Assembly: GCA_037445185.1 (NCBI GenBank)
Contig: JBBIKZ010000090.1
Coordinates: forward strand, 1-9,933
Length of the DNA stretch: 9,933 bases
Direction of reading: 5' to 3'
DNA from: JANWZL01 sp037445185
GTDB taxonomy: Bacteria; Pseudomonadota; Gammaproteobacteria; Burkholderiales; Thiobacillaceae
Below the pieces are notes generated by a model. It was not told the DNA's origin, did not search any database, and was given only the letters and a program-made list of their open reading frames with translations. Below are positions 1 through 8,857 of the stretch, piece by piece; positions within the stretch are counted from its first letter, which is position 1; every line of letters starts with the position of its first letter. The translations under genes were made by a program, and so were the position numbers.

Positions 1-143
1 CCTGGTCCCCCCCTGACGCCAGACAGCGGGGCAAACCCCTGACGTGACGAGCCGCCAAGGCGGGTGACAAGGGCTGCGGAGCGGCGTTGCGCCCGTATGC
101 ACGGGGTTGCGGGGCAAGCTACATTATTCTCCGGCGCTGCCGT

Positions 144-149
144 TATACT
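144..149 (+). promoter_or_regulatory. Probable -10 element of the glmU promoter
   Basis: The hexamer TATACT matches the sigma-70 consensus TATAAT at five of six positions. It lies in a short AT-richer island (121-150) within very GC-rich DNA and 30 bases before the glmU ATG. That would give a leader of roughly 25 nt. No good -35 hexamer stands at the usual spacing; the candidates around 120-127 match poorly. The placement also argues that translation starts at 180 and not at the in-frame ATG at 87, which lies upstream of this promoter. This is inferred from pattern only. Confidence 0.4.
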
Positions 150-179
150 AGGCCAGAAGCCGAGAACAGCCCGCCGCCC

Positions 180-1562
180 ATGACCTCGCCTCTCAACGTC
201 GTCGTCCTTGCCGCCGGCCGTGGCACGCGCATGCGGTCCGATCTGCCCAAGGTGCTGCATCCCCTCGCCGGCCGTCCGCTGCTCAGCCATGTCCTGGCCG
301 CCGCAGACGCGCTCAAACCCGAGCGCATCTGCGTCGTCTACGGCCACGGCGGCGAGCGGCTGCCGAACGCCATCGGCCGACCCGACCTCAAGTGGGTGCG
401 CCAGGAGCCCCAGCTCGGCACGGGTCATGCCGTGCAGCAGGCCCTGCCGCATCTGAATCCCGAGGCCGTGGTGCTCATCCTCTACGGCGACGTGCCGCTC
501 ACCCGCGTGGAAACCCTGCAGGAGATGGTGTTGATCGCGCGCGAAGGGGCCATCGCGCTGCTGACCGTGCGCCTCGCCAACCCCGCCGGCTACGGCCGCA
601 TCGTGCGCAACGGCCGCGGTCAGGTCGAGCGCATCGTCGAGCACAAGGATGCCAGTGCCGAGGAACTGGCCATAGACGAGGTCAATACCGGCATCCTCTG
701 CCTGCCCGCCGGCAAGCTCGCCGGCTGGCTGGCGCGGCTCACCAACGACAACGCCCAGGGGGAGTACTACCTCACAGACGTCATCGGCATGGCGGCCAGC
801 GAAGGTGAGCGCATACTTCCATGCCACCCTGCCGCCGAATGGGAGGTGCTGGGCGTGAACAGCCGACAACAGCTGGCCGAGCTGGAGCGCGTGCACCAAT
901 CCAACCTGGCCGCCGCCCTCATGAACCAGGGCGTCACCCTGATCGATCCCGCCCGGCTGGACGTGCGCGGCGAGCTCGCCTGCGGACGCGATGTCGTGAT
1001 CGATGTCGGCTGTATCTTCGAAGGCAAGGTGGTGCTTGGCGACAATGTGAAAGTGGGCGCTTACTGTGTGCTGAAAGAAGTGGAAATCGCGGCTGGCGCG
1101 GAGATCCTGCCCTTCTGCCACATCGAGGGGGCCCGCATCGGCGCGCAGGCGCGCGTCGGGCCGTACACGCGGCTGCGCCCCGGCACTGCGCTCGACGCCG
1201 AGACCCACATCGGCAACTTCGTCGAGGTGAAGAACAGCCAGGTCGGCTTCAATTCCAAGATCAACCACCTGTCCTATGTCGGCGACGCCTATGTCGGACG
1301 CAAGGTCAACATCGGCGCCGGCACCATCACCTGCAACTATGACGGCGCCAACAAGCACCGCACGGTGATCGAGGACGAGGCCTTCATCGGCTCCGACAGC
1401 CAGCTCGTCGCCCCGGTGACCGTGGGCCGGGGTGCCACCCTCGGGGCCGGCACCACCCTCACCCGCGACGCACCCCCGGGTGAGCTCACCCTCTCGCGCG
1501 TGCGCCAGACCACCATCACCGGCTGGCAGCGCCCAAAAAAGACGGAGAAGAATGAGGACTGA
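180..1562 (+). CDS. glmU: GlmU, bifunctional N-acetylglucosamine-1-phosphate uridyltransferase / glucosamine-1-phosphate acetyltransferase
   Basis: This cytoplasmic enzyme performs the last two steps to UDP-GlcNAc: acetyl-CoA-dependent acetylation of glucosamine-1-phosphate, then uridylyl transfer from UTP. The protein has 460 aa, against 456 in E. coli. The N-terminal pyrophosphorylase domain (about 1-230) shows the nucleotide-binding LAAGRGTRM at 10-18, Lys24, QLGTGHA (78-84), YGDVPL with Asp104, and Asn227. The C-terminal half (about 255-455) is a left-handed beta-helix of hexapeptide repeats. It carries the acetyltransferase residues Arg333, Lys351 and His363 in NHLSYVGDA, at the same numbers as in E. 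coli. An in-frame ATG at 87 would add 31 residues unlike the family, so the ATG at 180, which directly precedes the conserved N-terminus, is preferred. No clear Shine-Dalgarno is visible. glmS follows 130 bp downstream on the same strand, a common arrangement in proteobacteria. Confidence 0.97.
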   Translation: MTSPLNVVVLAAGRGTRMRSDLPKVLHPLAGRPLLSHVLAAADALKPERICVVYGHGGERLPNAIGRPDLKWVRQEPQLGTGHAVQQALPHLNPEAVVLILYGDVPLTRVETLQEMVLIAREGAIALLTVRLANPAGYGRIVRNGRGQVERIVEHKDASAEELAIDEVNTGILCLPAGKLAGWLARLTNDNAQGEYYLTDVIGMAASEGERILPCHPAAEWEVLGVNSRQQLAELERVHQSNLAAALMNQGVTLIDPARLDVRGELACGRDVVIDVGCIFEGKVVLGDNVKVGAYCVLKEVEIAAGAEILPFCHIEGARIGAQARVGPYTRLRPGTALDAETHIGNFVEVKNSQVGFNSKINHLSYVGDAYVGRKVNIGAGTITCNYDGANKHRTVIEDEAFIGSDSQLVAPVTVGRGATLGAGTTLTRDAPPGELTLSRVRQTTITGWQRPKKTEKNED

Positions 1563-1603
1563 AGTTCAGGCCGCCCTCAGTATCCCTTGCCCAGGTAACC
1601 ACG

Positions 1604-1631
1604 TTGATAATGAGAGTGCGTACTCACACTC
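1604..1631. promoter_or_regulatory. Possible operator or promoter element between glmU and glmS
   Basis: The 130-bp gap between glmU and glmS has an AT-richer core. It holds TTGATA (1604-1609, five of six bases of a -35 consensus) and a small inverted repeat GAGT-GCGT-ACTC (1614-1625). A wider TGAG/CTCA pairing (1611-1614 with 1623-1626) overlaps it. The left part, GATAATGAGA at 1606-1615, resembles a Fur-box half, but the right half fits badly. No convincing -10 lies at the right spacing. It could be a glmS promoter or regulator site, or chance. There is no sign of a glmS ribozyme, which is a Gram-positive feature and not expected here. Confidence 0.2.
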
Positions 1632-1692
1632 AGCGCTTGGCTCGGGCTGACGTCTCATCCCCACCCCCCTCACACCCAGCGGAGCCCTGACC

Positions 1693-3519
<1,827 letters not shown>

Positions 3520-3521
3520 TC

Positions 3522-4286
3522 ATGGCGGTCATCGCGGTCTTCAACCAGAAAGGGGGTGTGGGCAAGACCACCACGACGCTGAACGTGGCGGCGGGGCTGG
3601 CCATGCTCGATCGCCAGCCCGTCATCCTCGACCTCGATCCCCAGGCCCATGTGAGCCTCGCCCTGGGCGTGCGCGGTGTGCCCGCGGAGGCCTCCGTGGC
3701 CGGTTTTTTCCGCTCGGGGCAGCCGCTGCCGGGGCTGGTCCGGCGGGTGGCCGGCGGCGTGCGTCTGGTCCCGGGCCACCCGGATCTGTCCAAGGTCGAC
3801 GCCCTGCTCGGCAGCACCCCCGGCGTGGCCGGCAGGCTCAGGCAGGGCCTGCGCGAGACCAACGCCTTCGGCGCGAGCCCCGTCCTCATCGACTGCGCCC
3901 CGGCCCTGGGCGTGCTCTCGCTCAACGCGCTGTTCGCCGCCGACCGGGTTTTGATCCCGGTGACCTCGGACTTCCTCACCATCCAGGGCCTCAATCGCCT
4001 GGAACTCGCCCTGAAGGTGCTGGAGCAGCCCTTGCAGCGCCGCATCGAGCGCCGCGTCGTGCTCACCCGCTACGACGAATCGCGCCCCCAGTGCCGCGAG
4101 GCCCTGGCCAACCTCAAGCAGCGCTACGGCGATGTCCTGTGCGAGACCAAGATCCCGGACGACCCCGCCCTGGCGGAAAGCCCGGCACACGGCATGGACA
4201 TCTTCGCCTACGCCGGCGACAGCCCGGGCGCCCGCGACTACCGGCACCTGACCATGGAGCTGTTGAACAAGGGCTTTTTTCAGTGA
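3522..4286 (+). CDS. ParA/Soj-type P-loop ATPase, orphan (no ParB nearby)
   Basis: This is a 254-aa ParA-family ATPase of the MinD/ParA deviant Walker class. These proteins bind ATP as dimers and usually position DNA, plasmids or large complexes. Seen directly: the deviant Walker A KGGVGKTT at 10-17 with signature Lys10 and Lys15, the switch region DLDPQ at 37-41, and a hydrophobic Walker B strand VLIDCAP (121-127). The length fits a short ParA lacking an N-terminal helix-turn-helix. The ATG at 3522 has GGTGGA at 3510-3515 six bases upstream, and a longer in-frame start inside glmS would add unrelated residues. The gene is two bases downstream of glmS and probably shares its transcript. No ParB, parS-like site, chemotaxis, cellulose or carboxysome gene lies next to it in this window, so its cargo is unknown. 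Family assignment is firm; role is open. Confidence 0.9.
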   Translation: MAVIAVFNQKGGVGKTTTTLNVAAGLAMLDRQPVILDLDPQAHVSLALGVRGVPAEASVAGFFRSGQPLPGLVRRVAGGVRLVPGHPDLSKVDALLGSTPGVAGRLRQGLRETNAFGASPVLIDCAPALGVLSLNALFAADRVLIPVTSDFLTIQGLNRLELALKVLEQPLQRRIERRVVLTRYDESRPQCREALANLKQRYGDVLCETKIPDDPALAESPAHGMDIFAYAGDSPGARDYRHLTMELLNKGFFQ

Positions 4287-4318
4287 GCCGGTGCATGAAC
4301 ACATCGGGGCCGGGCCAC

Positions 4319-4346
4319 GACTAAACCCCGTTCACGGGGTAGAGTC
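4319..4346. terminator. Hairpin between convergent genes, probable bidirectional terminator
   Basis: The sequence folds as GACT-aa-ACCCCG-TTCA-CGGGGT-ag-AGTC: a six-bp GC-rich stem with a four-base loop, extended by four more pairs beyond a small internal mismatch. It sits 32 bases after the ParA-like gene stop and 8 bases beyond the stop of the exported-protein gene arriving from the other side, as expected for a shared terminator. There is no long T-run on either strand; only TTTAG follows on the minus strand. Intrinsic termination may therefore be weak. Confidence 0.45.
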
Positions 4347-4354
4347 GGGTCTGC

Positions 4355-4726
4355 TCAGCCGCCCGTGCGCTCGGGTCTCGGCTCCGGCGCAGGGGGCTTC
4401 ATCTCCTCCAGCGCGCGGTCCAGGTCCTCCTGGATCATCTCCATCATCTGGCGCACGGCGGCATTGCCCTGGCGCATGAGCCGCTCCTGCACCCGCGCCA
4501 GGGTGTGCGCCAGCTCCGGCGGCATGCGGTAGCGCTCGCCCTTCATGGCGGCGATCATGGCCTCGCGCGTGTAGTCGAACAGCAGCCGCAGCTCGTCCTC
4601 GCTTAGGAAGGCGTTGAAAGGCAGGCCTGCCGAGGGGGGTGCCTCCTGCGGCGCGGCGTCGGCGGCCATGGCGGCGGACGTCAGGACGGCCAGGCTCAGG
4701 CCCAGGATCAAGGCTCGTGTGGACAT
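4355..4726 (-). CDS. Small exported protein of unknown function
   Basis: I do not recognise the family of this 123-aa protein. Residues 1-21 form a clear Sec signal peptide: a short positive N-end (Arg4), a hydrophobic core (about 6-16) and an AMA-A type cleavage site near 21/22. There is no lipobox cysteine, so a soluble periplasmic or secreted product of about 100 residues is expected. The mature part opens with an Ala/Pro-rich linker (22-36). An amphipathic helical segment rich in Glu, Arg, Met and Leu follows (about 42-110), then a Pro-rich tail. It contains no cysteine. A strong GGAGG at 4734-4738 lies seven bases before the ATG and supports the start. The gene is 132 bp downstream of the Crp/Fnr-type gene on the same strand, across a REP hairpin, so whether it shares that transcript is unclear. 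Signal peptide and codon bias make it a believable gene. Confidence 0.75.
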   Translation of the reverse strand: MSTRALILGLSLAVLTSAAMAADAAPQEAPPSAGLPFNAFLSEDELRLLFDYTREAMIAAMKGERYRMPPELAHTLARVQERLMRQGNAAVRQMMEMIQEDLDRALEEMKPPAPEPRPERTGG

Positions 4727-4754
4727 GGGCGATCCTCCATTGCGATGCCACCCC

Positions 4755-4772
4755 GGCGGGTTCGCTTCCGCC
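4755..4772. repeat. Small inverted repeat upstream of the exported-protein gene
   Basis: GGCGG (4755-4759) and CCGCC (4768-4772) can pair around an eight-base loop, about 30 bases upstream of the start codon of the small exported protein. In GC-rich DNA such five-bp repeats are frequent by chance. It could influence the leader RNA, but nothing else supports a function. Confidence 0.2.
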
Positions 4773-4823
4773 CCGACGAGGGGACGCGCGTTTACCGGAG
4801 GCGGCCTGGTGACAGTCGGCTTT

Positions 4824-4849
4824 CATCGCGGACAAGGTCCGCTCCTACA
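4824..4849 (-). repeat. REP element (GTAG plus hairpin)
   Basis: Read on the minus strand, the element begins TGTAGGA, continues with a perfect six-bp stem GCGGAC-CTT-GTCCGC (4842 down to 4828) and ends GATG. A GTAG tetranucleotide next to a short GC hairpin is the hallmark of repetitive extragenic palindromes. This particular form is, from memory, very close to REP sequences of Pseudomonas, Xanthomonas and other high-GC gammaproteobacteria. REPs are mobilised by RAYT (TnpA-REP) transposases and sit between genes, where they can attenuate transcription or stabilise RNA ends. Here it lies just after the stop of the Crp/Fnr-type gene, so it may mark the 3' end of that operon's transcript. Only one copy is visible in this window. 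Confidence 0.7.
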
Positions 4850-4858
4850 AGTTCTAGG

Positions 4859-5527
4859 TCATCTGTCAGGCGCCGTATGCGCGGCGAGCAGAGCGACCGG
4901 ATCGAGCACCTCCACATGGCCCCGATCCAGCCTGACCCAGCCGCGTACCTCGAACTGCTTGAGCAGGCGCGAGACGATCTCGCGCACGCTGCCGAGCTCC
5001 TGGGCGATGGCCTGGTGCGACAGGTGGATGTGCGGCCCACGCTCGGCCAGCCATGCGGCCAGGCGCTCGTCCAGGTGGCTGAAGGCCACCTCCTCCACCA
5101 GTTGCATGAGTCCGGCCAGACGTTCGGCATAGAGGTGGAACACCATCTCGCGGAATGGGGCGCATCCCTCCACCAGCCGAGTGAACAGCGGGCGGGGCAG
5201 CGCGGCGAGGCGCACCGGCTCCACCGCGATGCCGGTGGCGGCGTAGTCGTCGCCACCGAGCAGACAGCTCAGGGAGATGAGGCAGATCTCGCCCGGGATC
5301 ACGCGGTAGAGCCCGATCTCGCGCCCGCTGCCGCTGCGCTTGCTGACCCGTATGCTGCCTTCGAGCACCAGGGGCAGCGCCGTGCAGGGGCTGCCGGCGT
5401 CGAACATCAGGGTGCCGGCGGGCACGCTCACCCACTGCAGGCGCGTCGCCAGCTCCGCCGCCAGGTCCCGGGGCAGGCCGGCGAGGGCCGGGAAGAGGCC
5501 GAACAGGCGAGTGTGTTCGGCGTCCAT
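4859..5527 (-). CDS. Crp/Fnr-family transcriptional regulator
   Basis: This 222-aa protein has the standard two-domain layout. A cyclic-nucleotide-binding-like beta-barrel (about 10-120) is joined by a long dimerisation helix (about 123-150) to a C-terminal winged helix-turn-helix (about 165-210). The recognition helix reads SVREIVSRLLKQF. Its Glu183, Ser186 and Arg187 reproduce the E-x-x-S-R pattern by which FNR reads TTGAT half-sites, so an FNR-like target is a fair inference. The four-cysteine arrangement of FNR is absent, as no cysteine lies near the N-terminus. Cysteines are at 48, 82, 88 and 122, two of them in the GEICLISLSCLLGG segment. The effector is therefore unknown. The ATG at 5527 has TGAGG six bases upstream, and only eight bases separate the gene from the permease stop. 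It closes the transport operon and may control it. Confidence 0.88.
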   Translation of the reverse strand: MDAEHTRLFGLFPALAGLPRDLAAELATRLQWVSVPAGTLMFDAGSPCTALPLVLEGSIRVSKRSGSGREIGLYRVIPGEICLISLSCLLGGDDYAATGIAVEPVRLAALPRPLFTRLVEGCAPFREMVFHLYAERLAGLMQLVEEVAFSHLDERLAAWLAERGPHIHLSHQAIAQELGSVREIVSRLLKQFEVRGWVRLDRGHVEVLDPVALLAAHTAPDR

Positions 5528-5535
5528 GCGCGGCC

Positions 5536-6768
5536 TCACTCGTAACGCAGGGCGTCGATGGGCGTGAGCCGCGCCGCCTTGCGCGCCGGCCACCAGCCGA
5601 AGAAGATGCCGACCGCGCTGGCCGAGGCCACCGCCAGCAGGACGGCATAGGGCTGCAGGATGACCTCCCAGCCGGCGAACCGGCCCAGCGCAGCAGCGCT
5701 GCCGAGCCCCAAGGCCACGCCGGCCAGCGCCCCGATCAGGGACAGGATCACCGCCTCGGCGAGGAACTGCGTGAGGATGTCGCGGCTGCGCGCCCCCACC
5801 GCTAGCCGGATACCGATCTCGCGTGTGCGCTCGGTCACCGACACCAGCATGATGTTCATGATGCCGATGCCGCCCACCAGCAGCGACACCCCGGCCACCG
5901 CCGCGAGCAGGCCGGACAGCGCGCCGGAGGCGGCCTGCTCGGCCTCGACCACCTCGGACAGGTTGCGGATGTTGAAGTCGTCGTCCTGGTCCGGCTGCAG
6001 CCGGTGGCGCTGGCGCAGCAGTTGGCGCACGCGCGCCTCGGCCTCGGTCATGTCGACGCCAGTGGCCATCTTCACCGAGATGTGGCCGACGCTGCGGCTG
6101 CGCCCCGGCCCGCCGCCCAGCACGCGGCTGCGCGCGGTGCTGAGGGGCAGCAGCACGATGTCGTCCTGGTCGTTGCCGGCGAAGCTCTGGCCCTTGGCGG
6201 CGAGCAGCCCGACGATCTCGAAGGGCACGTTCTTCACCCGTATGACCTGGCCGGTGGGGTCGGTGCCGCCGAACAGCATGTCGGCCACGGTCTGGCCGAC
6301 CAGGGCGACCTTGGCACCGGTGCGCAGGTCGTTGTCGTCCAGGGCGCGACCGCGCGCGATGCGCCACTCGCGGGCGATGAGCCATTCCGGTGTGACGCCG
6401 AAGACGACAGTGGACCAGTTCAGGTTGCCGTGCACCACCTGGGCCGTGCCGCGCATGCCCGGTCCTGCCGCCAGCACGCCCGGCACCTCCTCGGCGATGG
6501 CGCGGGCGTCGCCTTCGGTCAGCGTGTTGCGGGTGCCCGTGCCCAGGCGCACGCCGCTCGCAGTGACCGTGCCCGGGAAGACGATCAGGGTGTTGCTGCC
6601 CAGGCTCTTCAACTGCTCCTCCACCGTGCGCTTGGCCCCCTCGCCCACCGCCAGCATGGTGATGACCGCCGCCACGCCGATGATGATGCCCAGGGTGGTG
6701 AGGCCGCTCCTCAGCTTGTTGGCGCGCAGGCTGCGCAAGGCGCTGCGGGTGGTATCGAGCAGGTTCAT
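5536..6768 (-). CDS. MacB-type ABC transporter permease (MacB_PCD and FtsX domains)
   Basis: This 410-aa inner-membrane subunit has the four-helix topology of MacB/LolC/FtsX-like permeases: one N-terminal helix (about 22-41), a large periplasmic domain (about 45-280) and three C-terminal helices (about 284-307, 335-360 and 374-393). The signature TERTREIGIRLAVGA (312-326) follows the second helix, and the protein ends LTPIDALRYE, typical of the family. In E. coli MacB the ATPase is fused to the N-terminus; here it is a separate gene, as in YknYZ-like and many other proteobacterial versions. The start codon overlaps the ATPase stop in an ATGA arrangement, pointing to translational coupling. 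These transporters use mechanotransmission to push periplasmic substrates through an outer-membrane channel. The substrate cannot be read from the sequence. Confidence 0.93.
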   Translation of the reverse strand: MNLLDTTRSALRSLRANKLRSGLTTLGIIIGVAAVITMLAVGEGAKRTVEEQLKSLGSNTLIVFPGTVTASGVRLGTGTRNTLTEGDARAIAEEVPGVLAAGPGMRGTAQVVHGNLNWSTVVFGVTPEWLIAREWRIARGRALDDNDLRTGAKVALVGQTVADMLFGGTDPTGQVIRVKNVPFEIVGLLAAKGQSFAGNDQDDIVLLPLSTARSRVLGGGPGRSRSVGHISVKMATGVDMTEAEARVRQLLRQRHRLQPDQDDDFNIRNLSEVVEAEQAASGALSGLLAAVAGVSLLVGGIGIMNIMLVSVTERTREIGIRLAVGARSRDILTQFLAEAVILSLIGALAGVALGLGSAAALGRFAGWEVILQPYAVLLAVASASAVGIFFGWWPARKAARLTPIDALRYE

Positions 6769-7523
6769 GCGATCGGCGCGGGGTTGGCGGCGATGAGCTC
6801 GGCGGCGCGGGCGGGGCGTTCCACGGTGCGGTCCTCGACGATCCTGCCGTCGCGGAAGTGGATCACGCGCCCGGCGAAGGCGGCGATGTCGTGCTCGTGC
6901 GTGACCAGCACGATGGTGATACCGGTATCGTTGAGTGCCTGCAGCAGGGCCATCAGCTCCAGGCTGGTGTGGGAGTCGAGCGCGCCGGTGGGTTCGTCGG
7001 CCAGGATGAGCGGCGGGTCGTTGATGAGCGCGCGGGCGATGGCCACGCGCTGCTGCTGCCCGCCGGAGAGCTGGCGCGGCAGATGCTCGGCGCGCTCGGC
7101 CAGGCCCACGCGGGCGAGGCGCTCGCGCGCGCGCCGGTGACGCTCGGCGGCCGGCACGCGGGCATAGACGAGCGGCAGTTCGACGTTCTCCAGCGCGGTG
7201 ATGCGCGGCAGCAGATTGAAGCTCTGGAAGACGAAGCCGATGGTGCGGTTGCGCACGGCGGCCAGGCGGTCGGCCGCCAAACGGGTCATGTCCTCGCCGG
7301 CCAGGAGGTAGCGGCCGGCATCGGGCCGATCCAGGCAGCCCAGCAGGTTCATGAAGGTGGACTTGCCCGAGCCCGACGGGCCCATCACGGCGACGAACTC
7401 GCCGCGCCAGATGGTCAGGCTCACGCCCTGCAGCGCCGGCACGTTGACCTCGCCCACACGGTATTCGCGCCTGAGGTCGCCGACCTCGATCAGCGCCTCG
7501 CCGGCCTGCCCCGCACGCCTCAC
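6765..7523 (-). CDS. ABC transporter ATP-binding protein, MacB/LolD type
   Basis: This 252-aa cytoplasmic ATPase powers the adjacent permease. All nucleotide-binding motifs are intact: Walker A GPSGSGKST (48-56), Q-loop Gln100 in FVFQSFNLLP, signature LSGGQQQR (152-159), Walker B LILADEP with catalytic Glu177, and switch His209. The sequence is of the LolD/MacB/FtsE subgroup (LGCLDRP, GALDSHTS). The start is GTG at 7523, preceded by a purine-rich GAGGGGG seven or so bases upstream; the adaptor gene ends 18 bases before it. The first seven or so residues are outside the conserved fold. It overlaps the permease start by four bases. Confidence 0.95.
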   Translation of the reverse strand: MRRAGQAGEALIEVGDLRREYRVGEVNVPALQGVSLTIWRGEFVAVMGPSGSGKSTFMNLLGCLDRPDAGRYLLAGEDMTRLAADRLAAVRNRTIGFVFQSFNLLPRITALENVELPLVYARVPAAERHRRARERLARVGLAERAEHLPRQLSGGQQQRVAIARALINDPPLILADEPTGALDSHTSLELMALLQALNDTGITIVLVTHEHDIAAFAGRVIHFRDGRIVEDRTVERPARAAELIAANPAPIA

Positions 7524-7541
7524 CCCTGCCCCCTCACCGCC

Positions 7542-8849
7542 TCACATGCCCATGCCGAAGGGCCGCGTCTGCCGTTTGGGTTTGGGCTCGGAACCCTCCT
7601 CGTAGCCGAGGATGACCGCCATGCCGTCCCGCACCTCGCCGCGCAGCACCTCGGTGGCCTTGCCGTCGCTCACGCCCAGGCGCAGCGCGACCGGCTGCGG
7701 TCGGCCGTCCTTGTCCAACACCCAGACGCGACCGGGGATGCCTGGCCCCTCCTCGCGCGCGCGCACCTCGAGTTTGACCGGCGAGCCGTCCGGATTGAGG
7801 GGTCGGAAACGCAGGGCCTCGTTCGGCACCTTGAGCACGTTCTCGCGCTCGTCGGTGAGGATGCGGGCATTGGCGGTCATGCCCGGCAGGAGTTTCCCGT
7901 CCGGGTTGGCAGCGGTGGCGATCACGCTGTAGGTCACCACGTTGTTGACCGTCTGCGGCGCCTTGCGGATCTGCGTGACCTCACCGCCGAAGCGCTCGCC
8001 GGGATAGGCATCGACGGTGAAGCGCACCTTCTGTCCGGTCTTCACGCGGCCCACGTCGGCCTCGTCCACGGCGATGTTCACCTCCATCTGGCGCAGGTCG
8101 CGGGCGATGGTGAACAGCACCGGGGCCTGCAGACTGGCGGCCACGGTCTGGCCCATGTCCACGTTGCGGCTGATGACCACGCCGTCCACCGGCGAGCGGA
8201 TCACCGTGTGTGCAAGCTCCACCTGGGCCTGGCGCAGCACGGCCTGGCGCTGCGCCACCAGCGCCTCGGCGTTGGCGACCTGGGCGGTGTTGACGCGCAC
8301 GCTCGCCTCGGCCAGGCGCACCTGTTCGCGCGCCGTGTCGAAGGCGGCCTGCACGCTGTCCAGTTCCGCCGGCGACAGGAAGGACTGGGCCACGAGCGCC
8401 CGCGTCCGCTCGAGCTTGCGGCCGGCATCGTCCAGCGCGATGCGGGCCTTGGCGAGTTCCGCCTGCCGCGCCGCCAGGTTGTCGCGCGCCACCTGCACGG
8501 CGCTTTCGGCCGCCCTGAGATCGGCCTGGGCCTGGGCCACCCGTGTCTCGAAGGCCGCCGGATCGAGCCGGGCGATGACTTGCCCTCTTTTCACCGGCGA
8601 GTTGAAGTCCGCCAGCAGCTCGGCGATCTGGCCGGAGACCTGCGAGCCCACCTGCACCGTCGTGAGCGCCCCCAGCGTGCCGCTGGCGGACACGGCCGCC
8701 GAGAGTCGGCCCGCCTCCAGCTTGCCCAGACGATACTGTGGCACCGGGGTCTTGTCCTGCCACGGCTGCCAGTACCACACGGCGGCAGCGGCCAGGGCGA
8801 CGAGGAGCAGGGGGAGGAGCCAGCGTTTGATGGCGCCTGGGATGTTCAT
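7542..8849 (-). CDS. MacA-like periplasmic adaptor (membrane fusion protein, HlyD/RND-adaptor family)
   Basis: This 435-aa adaptor links the inner-membrane ABC pump to an outer-membrane TolC-type channel. The N-terminus is an uncleaved-looking anchor: positive residues (Lys8, Arg9) and a hydrophobic segment at about 10-27, without a lipobox. The two halves of a biotinyl-lipoyl domain lie at about 62-98 and 214-250 (VQVGSQVSGQI; RSPVDGVVISRNVDMGQTV). They flank an alpha-helical hairpin at about 100-212 with strong heptad character, long as in MacA. Beta-barrel and membrane-proximal domains follow (about 253-415), with LPGMTANARI typical of the family. The C-terminal tail is short, basic and Pro/Gly/Met-rich. 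The ATPase and permease genes follow directly, which supports a MacAB-like pump. No outer-membrane partner gene is in the window. The stop of the HAD gene is eight bases upstream, and no strong ribosome site is seen. Confidence 0.93.
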   Translation of the reverse strand: MNIPGAIKRWLLPLLLVALAAAAVWYWQPWQDKTPVPQYRLGKLEAGRLSAAVSASGTLGALTTVQVGSQVSGQIAELLADFNSPVKRGQVIARLDPAAFETRVAQAQADLRAAESAVQVARDNLAARQAELAKARIALDDAGRKLERTRALVAQSFLSPAELDSVQAAFDTAREQVRLAEASVRVNTAQVANAEALVAQRQAVLRQAQVELAHTVIRSPVDGVVISRNVDMGQTVAASLQAPVLFTIARDLRQMEVNIAVDEADVGRVKTGQKVRFTVDAYPGERFGGEVTQIRKAPQTVNNVVTYSVIATAANPDGKLLPGMTANARILTDERENVLKVPNEALRFRPLNPDGSPVKLEVRAREEGPGIPGRVWVLDKDGRPQPVALRLGVSDGKATEVLRGEVRDGMAVILGYEEGSEPKPKRQTRPFGMGM

Positions 8850-8857
8850 CGATGAGT

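Noticed and set aside
10..44. Direct repeat CCCCTGACG (10-18 and 36-44) and GGGG-CAAA-CCCC hairpin near the left edge
   Set aside because: Short repeats of this kind are expected by chance in C/G-rich DNA. No T-run follows the hairpin, and the gene to the left is not visible, so neither a terminator nor a mobile end can be argued.
87..179. In-frame N-terminal extension of glmU from an upstream ATG
   Set aside because: The 31 extra residues are Arg/Cys-rich and unlike GlmU, and they span the likely -10 element. The ATG at 180 fits the family N-terminus.
4270..4284. T-run in GGGCTTTTTTCAG near the ParA-like stop as a terminator
   Set aside because: It encodes the last residues of the protein and no stable stem immediately precedes it; the hairpin at 4319-4346 is the better candidate.
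4859..6385. A 508-codon frame that would extend the Crp/Fnr protein upstream through the permease gene
   Set aside because: The added part is out of frame with the permease and Arg/Pro-rich. The ATG at 5527 has a ribosome site and matches the family length.
6858..8855. Long plus-strand open frame (665 codons) opposite the ATPase and adaptor genes
   Set aside because: It spans the junction of two well-supported minus-strand genes and gives a His/Gly/Ala-rich product typical of antisense shadow frames in high-GC DNA.
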